Part shown: piece by piece, positions 1 through 5,162 of the stretch | Numbering within the stretch: position 1 is the first letter of the stretch | Layout of the letters: each line of letters begins with the position of its first letter | Assembly: GCA_948759685.1 (NCBI GenBank) | Contig: CAQBGY010000262.1 | Location: forward strand, 1 to 5,267 | Reading direction: 5' to 3' | From: an uncultured Eubacterium sp. | GTDB taxonomy: Bacteria > Bacillota_A > Clostridia > Lachnospirales > Lachnospiraceae | DNA length: 5,267 bases | Translations under genes and position numbers: made by a program | Notes under the pieces: generated by a model | What the model was told of the DNA's origin: nothing | What the model saw: the letters and a program-made list of their open reading frames with translations, nothing else | Databases searched by the model: none

Positions 1-30
1 CCCCCCTCGCTGCGGGGCATTGAAAGTGCC

Positions 31-94
31 GCCACTATGGAAAACCCGATGGGTTTACCACAGTGGCTTGGAAAACCTCTAACGAGGTTTACCA
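31..94. repeat. Two tandem hairpins, possible transfer or replication site
   Basis: The first hairpin has 17-nt arms (31-47 and 51-67) with 15 of 17 pairs and a GAT loop. The second has arms 69-79 and 84-94 with 10 of 11 pairs and a TAAC loop. Both share the frame TGGAAAACC...GGTTTACCACA, 31 bp apart. On the minus strand, 90-99 reads AAGTGTGGTA, which agrees at 8 of 10 positions with the pMV158 MobV nick region TAGTGTG/TTA. The equivalent sequence of the first hairpin agrees at 7 of 10. This could be an oriT, a secondary relaxase site or part of the replication origin. Its position downstream of mob is less typical for a MobV oriT than the site at 1599-1679. The structure is certain; the function is inferred. 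Confidence 0.55.
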
Positions 95-234
95 CACTTC
101 CAACACCCCTCCGCTCACCCCCCTTTTCCCCTCCGACTTTCTCCCTTTCAGAGAGAAAAAATATAGGTTGGGAGTACCCTTACAGGGGGCTTAGATTATC
201 AATACAGCAATTCCCTATTTTCAGTTGTTATTAT

Positions 235-274
235 AGCCTGTCCGAAAGAGATTTTCAAGCCCTCCGGACAGGCT
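235..274. terminator. Terminator-like stem downstream of mob
   Basis: A perfect 10-bp inverted repeat, AGCCTGTCCG (235-244) and CGGACAGGCT (265-274), encloses a 20-nt loop five bases beyond the mob stop codon. On the plus strand it is followed by TCTTTT. On the minus strand, the direction of mob transcription, it is followed by ATAATAA rather than a clean T-run. It therefore looks more like a barrier to transcription entering mob antisense, or a weak bidirectional terminator, than a textbook mob terminator. Confidence 0.5.
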
Positions 275-278
275 TCTT

Positions 279-1526
279 TTACAGCTCCATGCCGCCCATT
301 CCTCGCTGGTGCTGCTGTTGCTCCTGCTGCTGTCCAATCTCCGGATCGGGCAGCAGCTCCCTCGCCTTTTCAAGCAGAGGACGCAGACGCTCCGGCAAGT
401 GTTCTTCCAAGAAGTCCAGCATCCGACCGATGCCGTCCGTCAGACGCTCGGTGAAGCTGCGTTCCTCCTGCAGCTCGGATTGCAGATAATAGTTTTCATC
501 GCGCAGCCTCCGGTTTTCCTGTTCAAGCCTCTGCTGCCGCTGCGCTTCTTCCAGCCGCTTCTTCATGGACGGCACCTGTGACCGCAGACGGGTGTTTTCC
601 TCCGTCAGCTCCTGTACCTTGTGCCGATCCGTCACGCTGCGCAGTGCCATTTTCTTTAGCTGCTCGACCTGATCCACCGTCACGCCCTTTACTGCCCCTG
701 TGAGCGTCTTTTCCGGCTGAATATCATGCAGGGGTGCATTTACCCTGTCAGCCTCCTTTAAGAGCCGCACAGTGCCTTTCAGAGCGTCCCGCTGCCGTTC
801 CAGCTCAGCAACCTCCCGCTCTACTGCCGCTGTCTGCTGCTGCACCGCTTCCAGCCTCGCAGCCGCTTCCTTGAACTGCGGCAAGTCCATGTGCGGTCTG
901 TTCGTGCCGAGAGAGATAATTTCAAAATCGTGCCGCTGGGCGATCTCCGTCAGAGCTTCTTTCTCCCGTTCCATCCACGCCGCCCATTCGGTCTGCTTTC
1001 TGCCGACACCGACAAACCCCTGCTGCTTCAATGCCTGTTTCATAGATACCCTTGTAGAAAGTCCTCTTGACTGCTCCGTTGCCACAGGGATAAAATCGAC
1101 ATGGAGATGGGGCGTTGCCTCGTCCATGTGCAGCACCATATTGAACACCCGCAGATGGGGGTTGCGTTCTGCAAAAGACTCCGCAAAATCTTTCAGAGCT
1201 GCCGCCGCCCGTTCTCCGTCCGGCGTACCGCACCCACAGTCGCTCATGTTGCCGATCTGGAAGATCGCTTCATGGAACAGCTTTTCCTGTTTACTCTGCC
1301 GGATATGCTCATAGTAGTCCGGTATCTTATCTCTCGTTTTGGTTTTCTTTGCGTTGTAGGCTGCGAGAGCTTCATCAAAGACCATATGATAGACCTGCTT
1401 CAGATCCTCGTTGCAGAAAACAATGTTCTGCTCCGTCCGGCTCCGGTCTACATTCGCCGCTGAGAAGCTGCGGTTGTTGTGCCGGATGCTCCCTGCACCT
1501 GTCATACCCGAAATCGTAACTCCCAT
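279..1526 (-). CDS. mob: MobV-family relaxase (plasmid mobilization/recombination protein)
   Basis: This 415-residue protein should nick the plasmid at oriT, stay attached to the 5' end and pilot the strand into a recipient through another element's conjugation machinery. The N-terminus has the HNNR motif (H16 to R19), matching the catalytic-histidine region of pMV158 MobM, followed by the R/N-rich stretch near residues 28-34. The metal-binding motif HMDEATPHLH is at 133-142, so all key histidines are present. The relaxase domain ends near residue 210. After it come long, charged helical segments (about 215-262 and 300-360) likely to form coiled coils, and a Gln-rich tail (399-407). The start is supported by AAAGGGGGCG a few bases upstream of the ATG, and by an N-terminus (ISGMTGAGSIRHNNR) usual for clostridial members. 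Length fits the family. It is the last gene on its strand, with its own promoter at 1563-1591. It looks intact. Confidence 0.95.
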   Translation of the reverse strand: MGVTISGMTGAGSIRHNNRSFSAANVDRSRTEQNIVFCNEDLKQVYHMVFDEALAAYNAKKTKTRDKIPDYYEHIRQSKQEKLFHEAIFQIGNMSDCGCGTPDGERAAAALKDFAESFAERNPHLRVFNMVLHMDEATPHLHVDFIPVATEQSRGLSTRVSMKQALKQQGFVGVGRKQTEWAAWMEREKEALTEIAQRHDFEIISLGTNRPHMDLPQFKEAAARLEAVQQQTAAVEREVAELERQRDALKGTVRLLKEADRVNAPLHDIQPEKTLTGAVKGVTVDQVEQLKKMALRSVTDRHKVQELTEENTRLRSQVPSMKKRLEEAQRQQRLEQENRRLRDENYYLQSELQEERSFTERLTDGIGRMLDFLEEHLPERLRPLLEKARELLPDPEIGQQQEQQQHQRGMGGMEL

Positions 1527-1562
1527 AAAATCGCCCCCTTTCCGCTTATTCTTCCGTCCTCT

Positions 1563-1591
1563 ATTTTATCATAAATTTCCGCTAAAAACAA
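1563..1591 (-). promoter_or_regulatory. mob promoter
   Basis: On the minus strand a TAAAAT -10 box (1563-1568, five of six to consensus) is preceded by TGA, giving an extended -10. A TTGTTT -35 box (1586-1591, three of six) lies exactly 17 bp upstream. Transcription would start roughly 30 nt before the mob ATG. The -35 box lies only 7 bp from the inverted repeat at 1599-1622, so relaxase bound at that repeat could shut off its own promoter, as known for other MobV proteins. That last step is inference. Confidence 0.65.
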
Positions 1592-1598
1592 CCTCTTT

Positions 1599-1679
1599 GT
1601 TACTTTCTGGTGAGAAAGTAACGCAAAAGCACTTTCACACCGCCACCCCATCGGTGCAGCGGTGTGAAAGTGCTTTGCG
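1599..1679. repeat. oriT: Inverted-repeat pair upstream of mob, candidate oriT
   Basis: Two strong hairpins lie immediately upstream of the mob promoter. The first is a perfect 10-bp stem, GTTACTTTCT (1599-1608) and AGAAAGTAAC (1613-1622), with a GGTG loop. The second has perfect 18-bp arms (1626-1643 and 1659-1676) and a 15-nt loop holding a smaller CACC/GGTG stem. Three more pairs (1622-1624 with 1677-1679) extend it past a bulged A1625. GTGTG, part of the MobV nick consensus, occurs in the right arm on the plus strand (1662-1666), and in the left arm on the minus strand. MobV relaxases usually act at hairpins just upstream of their own gene, so this is the favoured transfer origin, but no full match to a known nick site is seen. 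Confidence 0.6.
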
Positions 1680-1779
1680 CCCCTAAAGGGGAGGGGTTGC
1701 CGGAGCTGCTTCACTGCCGGCTCGTGCCTGCTGCTCTGCCAGCTCCGGAGGGGCGCTGCCCCTGCCGTCTGCGGACGGC
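1680..1779. other. GC-rich hairpin-dense spacer
   Basis: Four inverted repeats follow one another with almost no gap: CCCC/GGGG around TAAA (1680-1691), CCGGAGCTG/CAGCTCCGG (1700-1708 and 1740-1748), GGGGC/GCCCC around GCT (1750-1762) and GCCGTC/GACGGC around TGCG (1764-1779). No convincing gene lies here. On the minus strand no T-run follows, so these are not ordinary terminators. The tract may be part of the transfer region, a single-strand origin, or structured DNA at the border of the cargo gene. Confidence 0.5.
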
Positions 1780-1816
1780 TCCCCGACCTTCATCCCACCG
1801 ATAAACTGGAAGTTGT

Positions 1817-2362
1817 CTAAAATAGTAAAGCCGTACCGCTTACTATTTTTTCTTTTACTGCTGAAACAGTATCTTTGATTGAATGCGTAGTTGTATCTAT
1901 AACATTTAATTCATAGATTCCCAAATTGGAAAATTGCTCCCACATGGTTTCTACCAATTCGATATTTGTCTTTCGGTCTAACTTTGAGCGTTCAACAGCT
2001 CGCTTCAAGGTTTCTTCCTTACTTGCCCTTAAAATAATATAATGCACCTCATAATGTTCCCGAACAAGACTTTGCCACGGCTTTAAAAACCACGGTCCGA
2101 TAATACCGTCAACAATTACATCATATCCACCACGAGCATATCGCTTCGCAGCTTCTAAAAACGCTTCAATGACAATCAAATTTTGCTCATTTGATTCTGG
2201 TAAATGCGGTGGTATTGCCCCTTTACTCAAATAATGATAAAAGTCATCTGTGTGCATATGCACAGACTTTTCCAAATCTGATTCTTTTGCAACAGCAGAT
2301 GCCGTTGTAGTTTTTCCTGTCCCCGGCGCACCTGTGATTACAATAATTCTACCTTGATTCAT
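1817..2362 (-). CDS. P-loop NTPase, small-molecule kinase-like (AAA_33/Zeta/CPT-like), probable cargo
   Basis: This 181-residue cytoplasmic protein is a compact nucleotide-binding fold. The Walker A motif GAPGTGKTT is at 11-19. HTDDF (37-41) has the acidic pair that usually holds substrate and metal in kinases of this group. YDVIVDGIIGPW (80-91) forms the Walker B-like strand, and the Arg/Lys-rich segment 121-131 fits a lid. Related families phosphorylate small molecules, for example chloramphenicol phosphotransferase, or nucleotides; the substrate here cannot be told. The ATG is preceded by GGAGG ten bases upstream. It starts 39 bp after the par stop and is probably cotranscribed with it. 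It is visibly richer in A and T than the mob, par and rep genes, which suggests separate acquisition as cargo. A resistance role is possible but unproven; a toxin role (Zeta-like) is less likely because no partner antitoxin adjoins it. Confidence 0.75.
   Translation of the reverse strand: MNQGRIIVITGAPGTGKTTTASAVAKESDLEKSVHMHTDDFYHYLSKGAIPPHLPESNEQNLIVIEAFLEAAKRYARGGYDVIVDGIIGPWFLKPWQSLVREHYEVHYIILRASKEETLKRAVERSKLDRKTNIELVETMWEQFSNLGIYELNVIDTTTHSIKDTVSAVKEKIVSGTALLF
1819..1849. terminator. Terminator-like hairpin overlapping the kinase 3' end
   Basis: Arms AAAATAGTAA (1819-1828) and TTACTATTTT (1840-1849) pair perfectly over 10 bp and can extend by GC/GC with one bulged A. On the plus strand it is followed by TTCTTTT; on the minus strand the T-run is only four bases and forms part of the arm. 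The arms are AT-rich, so it would be a weak terminator. It overlaps the last codons of the kinase gene. Confidence 0.4.
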
Positions 2363-2401
2363 CTATATTTTACCTCCACAACTTCCGATTTGTCGTTCTG
2401 T

Positions 2402-2884
2402 TTAGTCCCCAAAGAACCTACTAAACCAGCTACGCTTTTGAACCGGTTCTGTCTCACGCTCCGGCTGATCGGCTCCGGACTTGCCGGAAAGAAGCTGCTG
2501 ATGCATTGTCCCAGCATGGAGAGCCTGGGCCGCTGCCGCAGTCTGCTGTGCCGTCACCAACGCCGAGCTGACCTCCGCCAACCTTGCGTTCAGTTCCTCG
2601 ATCTGCTTGTCCTTTACAGCAAGTTGCTCGCTTTTCCGGTCTAATTCTCCCTGCAGCATAGCGATCAAAGTGGTTTCGCAAGTTTCGCAACTTGCTTTCG
2701 CCTGTTGCGAAACTTGCTTTCGTTCAACACCTAAATAATGCTGATATATGGCGGTTTTTTGACTTTCGCTGATTGCGAAACTTCCTTTCGCATCTTTCGC
2801 AACATGGTTTCGCCTACACCATGCACGAACTGCCTGTTCCGACACGCCACATTCTATTGCAATTTCCGTTATTACACCCGCCAA
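2402..2884 (-). CDS. par: HTH plus coiled-coil protein, putative pSK1-type plasmid partition protein
   Basis: The 160-residue product has three parts. Residues 4-26 form a helix-turn-helix (ITEIAIECGVSEQAVRAW core). Residues about 74-120 form a heptad-like charged coiled coil. The C-terminus ends in the aromatic motif SWFSRFF (152-158). This order resembles the single-protein partition systems of Gram-positive plasmids (pSK1 Par and DUF536-like relatives), which bind DNA near their own gene and stabilise plasmids without an ATPase. The start is TTG at 2884-2882, the first possible codon after an in-frame stop, with a weak GGTGATG-type ribosome site. The HTH begins immediately after it, as in relatives. 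It lies 33 bp downstream of the toxin gene and 39 bp upstream of the kinase, likely in one operon. The coding sequence holds a remarkable hexamer array (2674-2813). Family call is by architecture, not close sequence recognition; it could instead be a transcription regulator or replication accessory protein. Confidence 0.7.
   Translation of the reverse strand: MAGVITEIAIECGVSEQAVRAWCRRNHVAKDAKGSFAISESQKTAIYQHYLGVERKQVSQQAKASCETCETTLIAMLQGELDRKSEQLAVKDKQIEELNARLAEVSSALVTAQQTAAAAQALHAGTMHQQLLSGKSGADQPERETEPVQKRSWFSRFFGD
2674..2813. repeat. Phased TTTCGC/GCGAAA array inside par (candidate centromere or iterons)
   Basis: Nine exact hexamers start at 2674, 2683, 2696, 2707, 2764, 2775, 2786, 2795 and 2808, plus a TTTCGT variant at 2718. 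Those at 2707 and 2775 are inverted relative to the rest. They fall into two blocks of five (2674-2723 and 2764-2813), each with a mean spacing of exactly 11 bp, so all copies face about the same side of the helix. Only one other copy was found in the window (3620-3625). The segment encodes the linker between HTH and coiled coil, and the copies are read in all three frames. The likely reader is Par itself, giving segregation and autoregulation, or Rep if these are iterons. Function is inferred. Confidence 0.75.
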
Positions 2885-2917
2885 ATATCATCACCACTCT
2901 TTCATCCGGAGTTAATC

Positions 2918-3196
2918 TCAAAACAAATCGCTATGAGATCCCGTCCTTATCAATTTCAAAATCAAAGTCTGCCGAACAACTTTATAGACCAACAGCCAGT
3001 CCGGCTCGATGTGACATTCTCTCATGTCCTTATAATTTCTGGAATTAGTGAGAGCATGATCTCGATACGCCTCCGGCAACGGCTGCTCGTTACACAACAG
3101 CGTGATCACTTCCTCCAACTTCTTCGGATCGCAGCCTCTCTTGATCGCAAGCTTGTAATCTCGTTTGAACTGCCCCGAAAACTCCGGCTTAAGCAT
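2918..3196 (-). CDS. yafQ: YafQ-family type II toxin (mRNA interferase)
   Basis: The 92-residue protein belongs to the RelE/YafQ fold of ribosome-dependent ribonucleases that cut translated mRNA in the cytoplasm. Every residue of the known YafQ active site has a counterpart: H47 in the DHAL motif, H62, D66 and W67 in ECHIEPDW, R84, and H88 and F92 in the terminal GSHSDLF. Length is normal for the family, and no truncation is seen, so it should be active. The ATG (3194-3196) overlaps the end of the antitoxin gene by 8 nt (ATGCTTAA), indicating translational coupling that keeps antitoxin made first. Here it would stabilise the replicon by killing or arresting cells that lose it. Read-through would carry transcription into par. 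Confidence 0.94.
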   Translation of the reverse strand: MLKPEFSGQFKRDYKLAIKRGCDPKKLEEVITLLCNEQPLPEAYRDHALTNSRNYKDMRECHIEPDWLLVYKVVRQTLILKLIRTGSHSDLF

Positions 3197-3455
3197 TCAG
3201 CGCCTCCATCAGATCTGCAACGCTATCAAACGGACCATACATATCCTCTCCCTTTTCTGCCGCCTCCATCGCCGCATAGGTAACAGCATTCGGCTCGTCA
3301 ACCTTGACTTCAAAGGGAAGTCCATGACACCTAAGTGCCTGTCGATAAAAAATACCCGTTGCCGTACTCAAATCCATTCCGAGGGACTTAAAGAGAGCTG
3401 CCGCCTGTGCTTTCAGCTCCGGCTCCATTCTTATCGTCATATTTCCTTTAGCCAT
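3189..3455 (-). CDS. dinJ: RelB/DinJ-family antitoxin
   Basis: This 88-residue protein should bind and neutralise the adjacent YafQ toxin and repress their shared promoter. Residues 5-45 (MTIRMEPELKAQ through the ALRCHGLPFEV stretch) are the ribbon-helix-helix DNA-binding and dimer part typical of DinJ; the C-terminal half, ending GPFDSVADLMEALNA, is the flexible toxin-wrapping part. The ATG at 3453-3455 is chosen over the upstream in-frame ATG at 3530. It has a strong GGAAAGGAG ribosome site eight bases away and gives the usual family N-terminus (MAKGNMTIRM), while the longer form would begin inside the operator and upstream of the -10 box. It is the first gene of the presumed operon. Confidence 0.93.
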   Translation of the reverse strand: MAKGNMTIRMEPELKAQAAALFKSLGMDLSTATGIFYRQALRCHGLPFEVKVDEPNAVTYAAMEAAEKGEDMYGPFDSVADLMEALNA

Positions 3456-3495
3456 AATAGCACTCCTTTCCTCGTCATTTTTAGCTTGCACTAAT

Positions 3496-3539
3496 ATTAT
3501 ATTCAATATTCGTGACATTTGCAAGTGCATTGCAAATGT
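3496..3539 (-). promoter_or_regulatory. Toxin-antitoxin promoter with overlapping palindromic operator
   Basis: A perfect TATAAT -10 box (3496-3501 on the minus strand) sits 17 bp from TTGCAA (3519-3524), a four-of-six -35 box. That -35 box lies in one arm of a perfect inverted repeat, ACATTTGCAA (3515-3524) and TTGCAAATGT (3530-3539), with a 5-bp spacer. A ribbon-helix-helix antitoxin, alone or with toxin, bound there would block RNA polymerase, the normal autoregulation of this family. The predicted start near 3489 leaves a leader of about 34 nt before the antitoxin ATG. Confidence 0.82.
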
Positions 3540-3640
3540 TTTTTTGCAACTTTTCTATGAACAGTGCTTTCTATATGCTAACACCGCAGCGTGTACATTT
3601 AGGGGGTGAAAAAGCCTTATTTCGCGCGGTTTTCAAGCCT

Positions 3641-3708
3641 CGTTTTCGGTGGGGTAATATAAAAACCCTTACCCGCCCCGAAAACGCCTTGTAGGGCGTT
3701 TCTGGGGC
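3641..3708. other. Mutually exclusive stem-loops between rep and the toxin-antitoxin promoter
   Basis: Left structure: 3641-3657 pairs with 3669-3686 in 16 pairs, with one mismatch (3650/3677) and one bulge (G3675); the loop is 3658-3668. Right structure: AAACGCC (3682-3688) pairs with GGCGTTT (3695-3701), extended by GCCCC (3675-3679) with GGGGC (3704-3708). The central strand 3675-3686 is used by both, so only one can form at a time. It lies just beyond the rep stop. On the minus strand a T5 run (3661-3665) follows the right stem after 9 to 10 bases, so a rep terminator is possible but not classic. A replication origin or RNA switch are the alternatives. The remaining stretch 3540-3640 shows no gene. 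Confidence 0.6.
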
Positions 3709-3710
3709 GT

Positions 3711-5162
3711 TTACAGCCCTTTCTTAAATTCCTCCACCAACAGATCGCTCAAAGCCTGTGATGGGCGTATTTTGACCGTTATATGCCCCTCCGGTACGGT
3801 GTCCCACCATTTGCGGATCGTTTTCGGATCAAGTCCGGTGTCCCTATGACAATCGGCCTTGCGTCCCTCTGGATGCTCCTGCCGCCACGCATAGACTTGC
3901 GCTTTCTTTTCTTCTGCCCCTTTTCTTCTCCATGTGCCGCCAGGATAATCCACTTCCTGCACCGCCCTTGCTCTTTTCAAATGCTCTTTCTGTGATCTAC
4001 CATTCCTCTTGTTGCGCTCGATGCGAACATCGGTCAGAGCTTCAATATCGGAAATCGTGAAATTGTAATACTCCTTGTCGTAGGCTTCCAGCGCACTCCG
4101 TATATCTTCCTCGGTCAATGCGTTCTCATGCTTCACCATCTGCAGATCATCAAAAGCCTCTTTCATATCCTGCCGGAGCTGCTGCTTCGACACACCGCAT
4201 TTGTAAGCATAGATAGCAAGGCACATCAAAAAGAAATACCGATGCCCGCCCTTTATCTCTCCGATCTGCCGCAGCCACCAATGGTAGAGCGCATACGGAT
4301 CATCACCATGCACCTTTCCGGCAATATCCCACTTCTTGCGTCCTTTCTCGCCTCTCACAACAACACGCTCATACCACTCCGGATATGCCTCCCTCGCCTC
4401 AGCTCGTGTCATTTTGGATGGGCTGAAAGGCTTATTGACATCCACCCTGTTTTCTGGCTTTGCGTAGGCGTTCAGATAATCCAGCGTTACCCGTTCTCCG
4501 GTACGGAAAGCGACCAGCTCCGTCCCATGCTTGTCATTGATGCTGCCCACCATGCGGAAGCTCTGATTGATGGATTGATACTGGATCGCCTTGACCTGCG
4601 AAGTGCTGCCATACTCCCATAGCCGGAAAGTGAGGTCATATTTCAGACTTTTAAGCTGAATTTTTATATTCGGGTATAGGTCAATCGGCTGCTGGAAAAC
4701 ATAGTAGATATGCAGCCCTGTCCCCGACAGAACAAGGAAAGTCGGCATCGGCAACCGGCGCACTCGCTCCGGATCGCCGCCAAAGCGCAGAAAGAGGTTG
4801 CGCAGCTCGGCAAGACCTACGCCATCCAGATCGAAGATCAGAGCATACATCCGCTGGGCGTTCTCCAGCCTGTTCTCCTTTCTGCGATATGCAAGACCGC
4901 TGCACAAAGTAAGGCTGTTCCCCTCGACAAACTCCATGTAATCCTGTTCCCATGTGTCGTTATACATCTTCCTGCGCCGGAGCTTCTTATCCTCGCTCTG
5001 TTCGTCCCGATACAGATACACAGCGTTCGGATGGGAAAAATCCGTGTGCCGTTCTCCGGAGTTCTCATTGTCCGGAAACAGCTCTTTATAAAACTCATAG
5101 CCTCCGACCTCCGGATATTGTGCGCTCAAATACTCGTAGCAGCCTCGATAATTCTCGGTCAT
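3711..5162 (-). CDS. rep: Primase-polymerase-like plasmid replication protein with C-terminal HTH
   Basis: This 483-residue protein looks like an archaeo-eukaryotic-primase type initiator that would prime and perhaps extend replication of this element. The IFDLD motif (109-113) fits catalytic motif I (D111, D113), SGTGLHIYYVF (146-156) fits motif II with H151, and SFRMVGSINDK (201-211) resembles the downstream Arg/Gly motif of PrimPol proteins. The usual acidic residue of motif III is not obvious just before it. Residues about 281-345 (GGHRYFFLMCLAIYAYKCGVS) fit a helical primase C-terminal domain. The end, with AQVYAWRQEHPEG and TGLDPKTIRKWW (421-454), is a helix-turn-helix likely to bind the origin. 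The ATG is preceded by GAGGTGG. No promoter could be recognised in the leader 5163-5267. It stands alone on its transcript. A rolling-circle Rep is excluded by the lack of HUH motifs. Role as the replication initiator is inferred from family and context. Confidence 0.75.
   Translation of the reverse strand: MTENYRGCYEYLSAQYPEVGGYEFYKELFPDNENSGERHTDFSHPNAVYLYRDEQSEDKKLRRRKMYNDTWEQDYMEFVEGNSLTLCSGLAYRRKENRLENAQRMYALIFDLDGVGLAELRNLFLRFGGDPERVRRLPMPTFLVLSGTGLHIYYVFQQPIDLYPNIKIQLKSLKYDLTFRLWEYGSTSQVKAIQYQSINQSFRMVGSINDKHGTELVAFRTGERVTLDYLNAYAKPENRVDVNKPFSPSKMTRAEAREAYPEWYERVVVRGEKGRKKWDIAGKVHGDDPYALYHWWLRQIGEIKGGHRYFFLMCLAIYAYKCGVSKQQLRQDMKEAFDDLQMVKHENALTEEDIRSALEAYDKEYYNFTISDIEALTDVRIERNKRNGRSQKEHLKRARAVQEVDYPGGTWRRKGAEEKKAQVYAWRQEHPEGRKADCHRDTGLDPKTIRKWWDTVPEGHITVKIRPSQALSDLLVEEFKKGL

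Noticed and set aside
37..489. Plus-strand 150-codon frame at the left end
   Set aside because: It crosses hairpins, a terminator-like stem and the antisense end of mob, with a low-complexity Ser/Cys-rich translation.
772..1314. Plus-strand open frame of 180 codons inside mob
   Set aside because: It is an antisense shadow of the relaxase gene with Ser/Arg/Cys-rich composition and no ribosome site or recognisable domain.
1502..1714. Minus-strand 70-codon frame across the mob upstream region
   Set aside because: Its codons run through the palindromes and the mob promoter, and it overlaps the mob start; the inverted repeats explain the sequence better.
2674..2813. CRISPR array or protein tandem repeat
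   Set aside because: Units are only 6-8 bp, in both orientations, without spacers of uniform length, and they are read in different frames, so neither fits.
3456..3530. Longer antitoxin starting at 3530
   Set aside because: That start lies upstream of the predicted transcription start, inside the operator, and the downstream ATG has a strong ribosome site and the family N-terminus.
4128..4622. Plus-strand open frame of 164 codons inside rep
   Set aside because: It is antisense to the motif-bearing rep gene, with no domain or start signal of its own.
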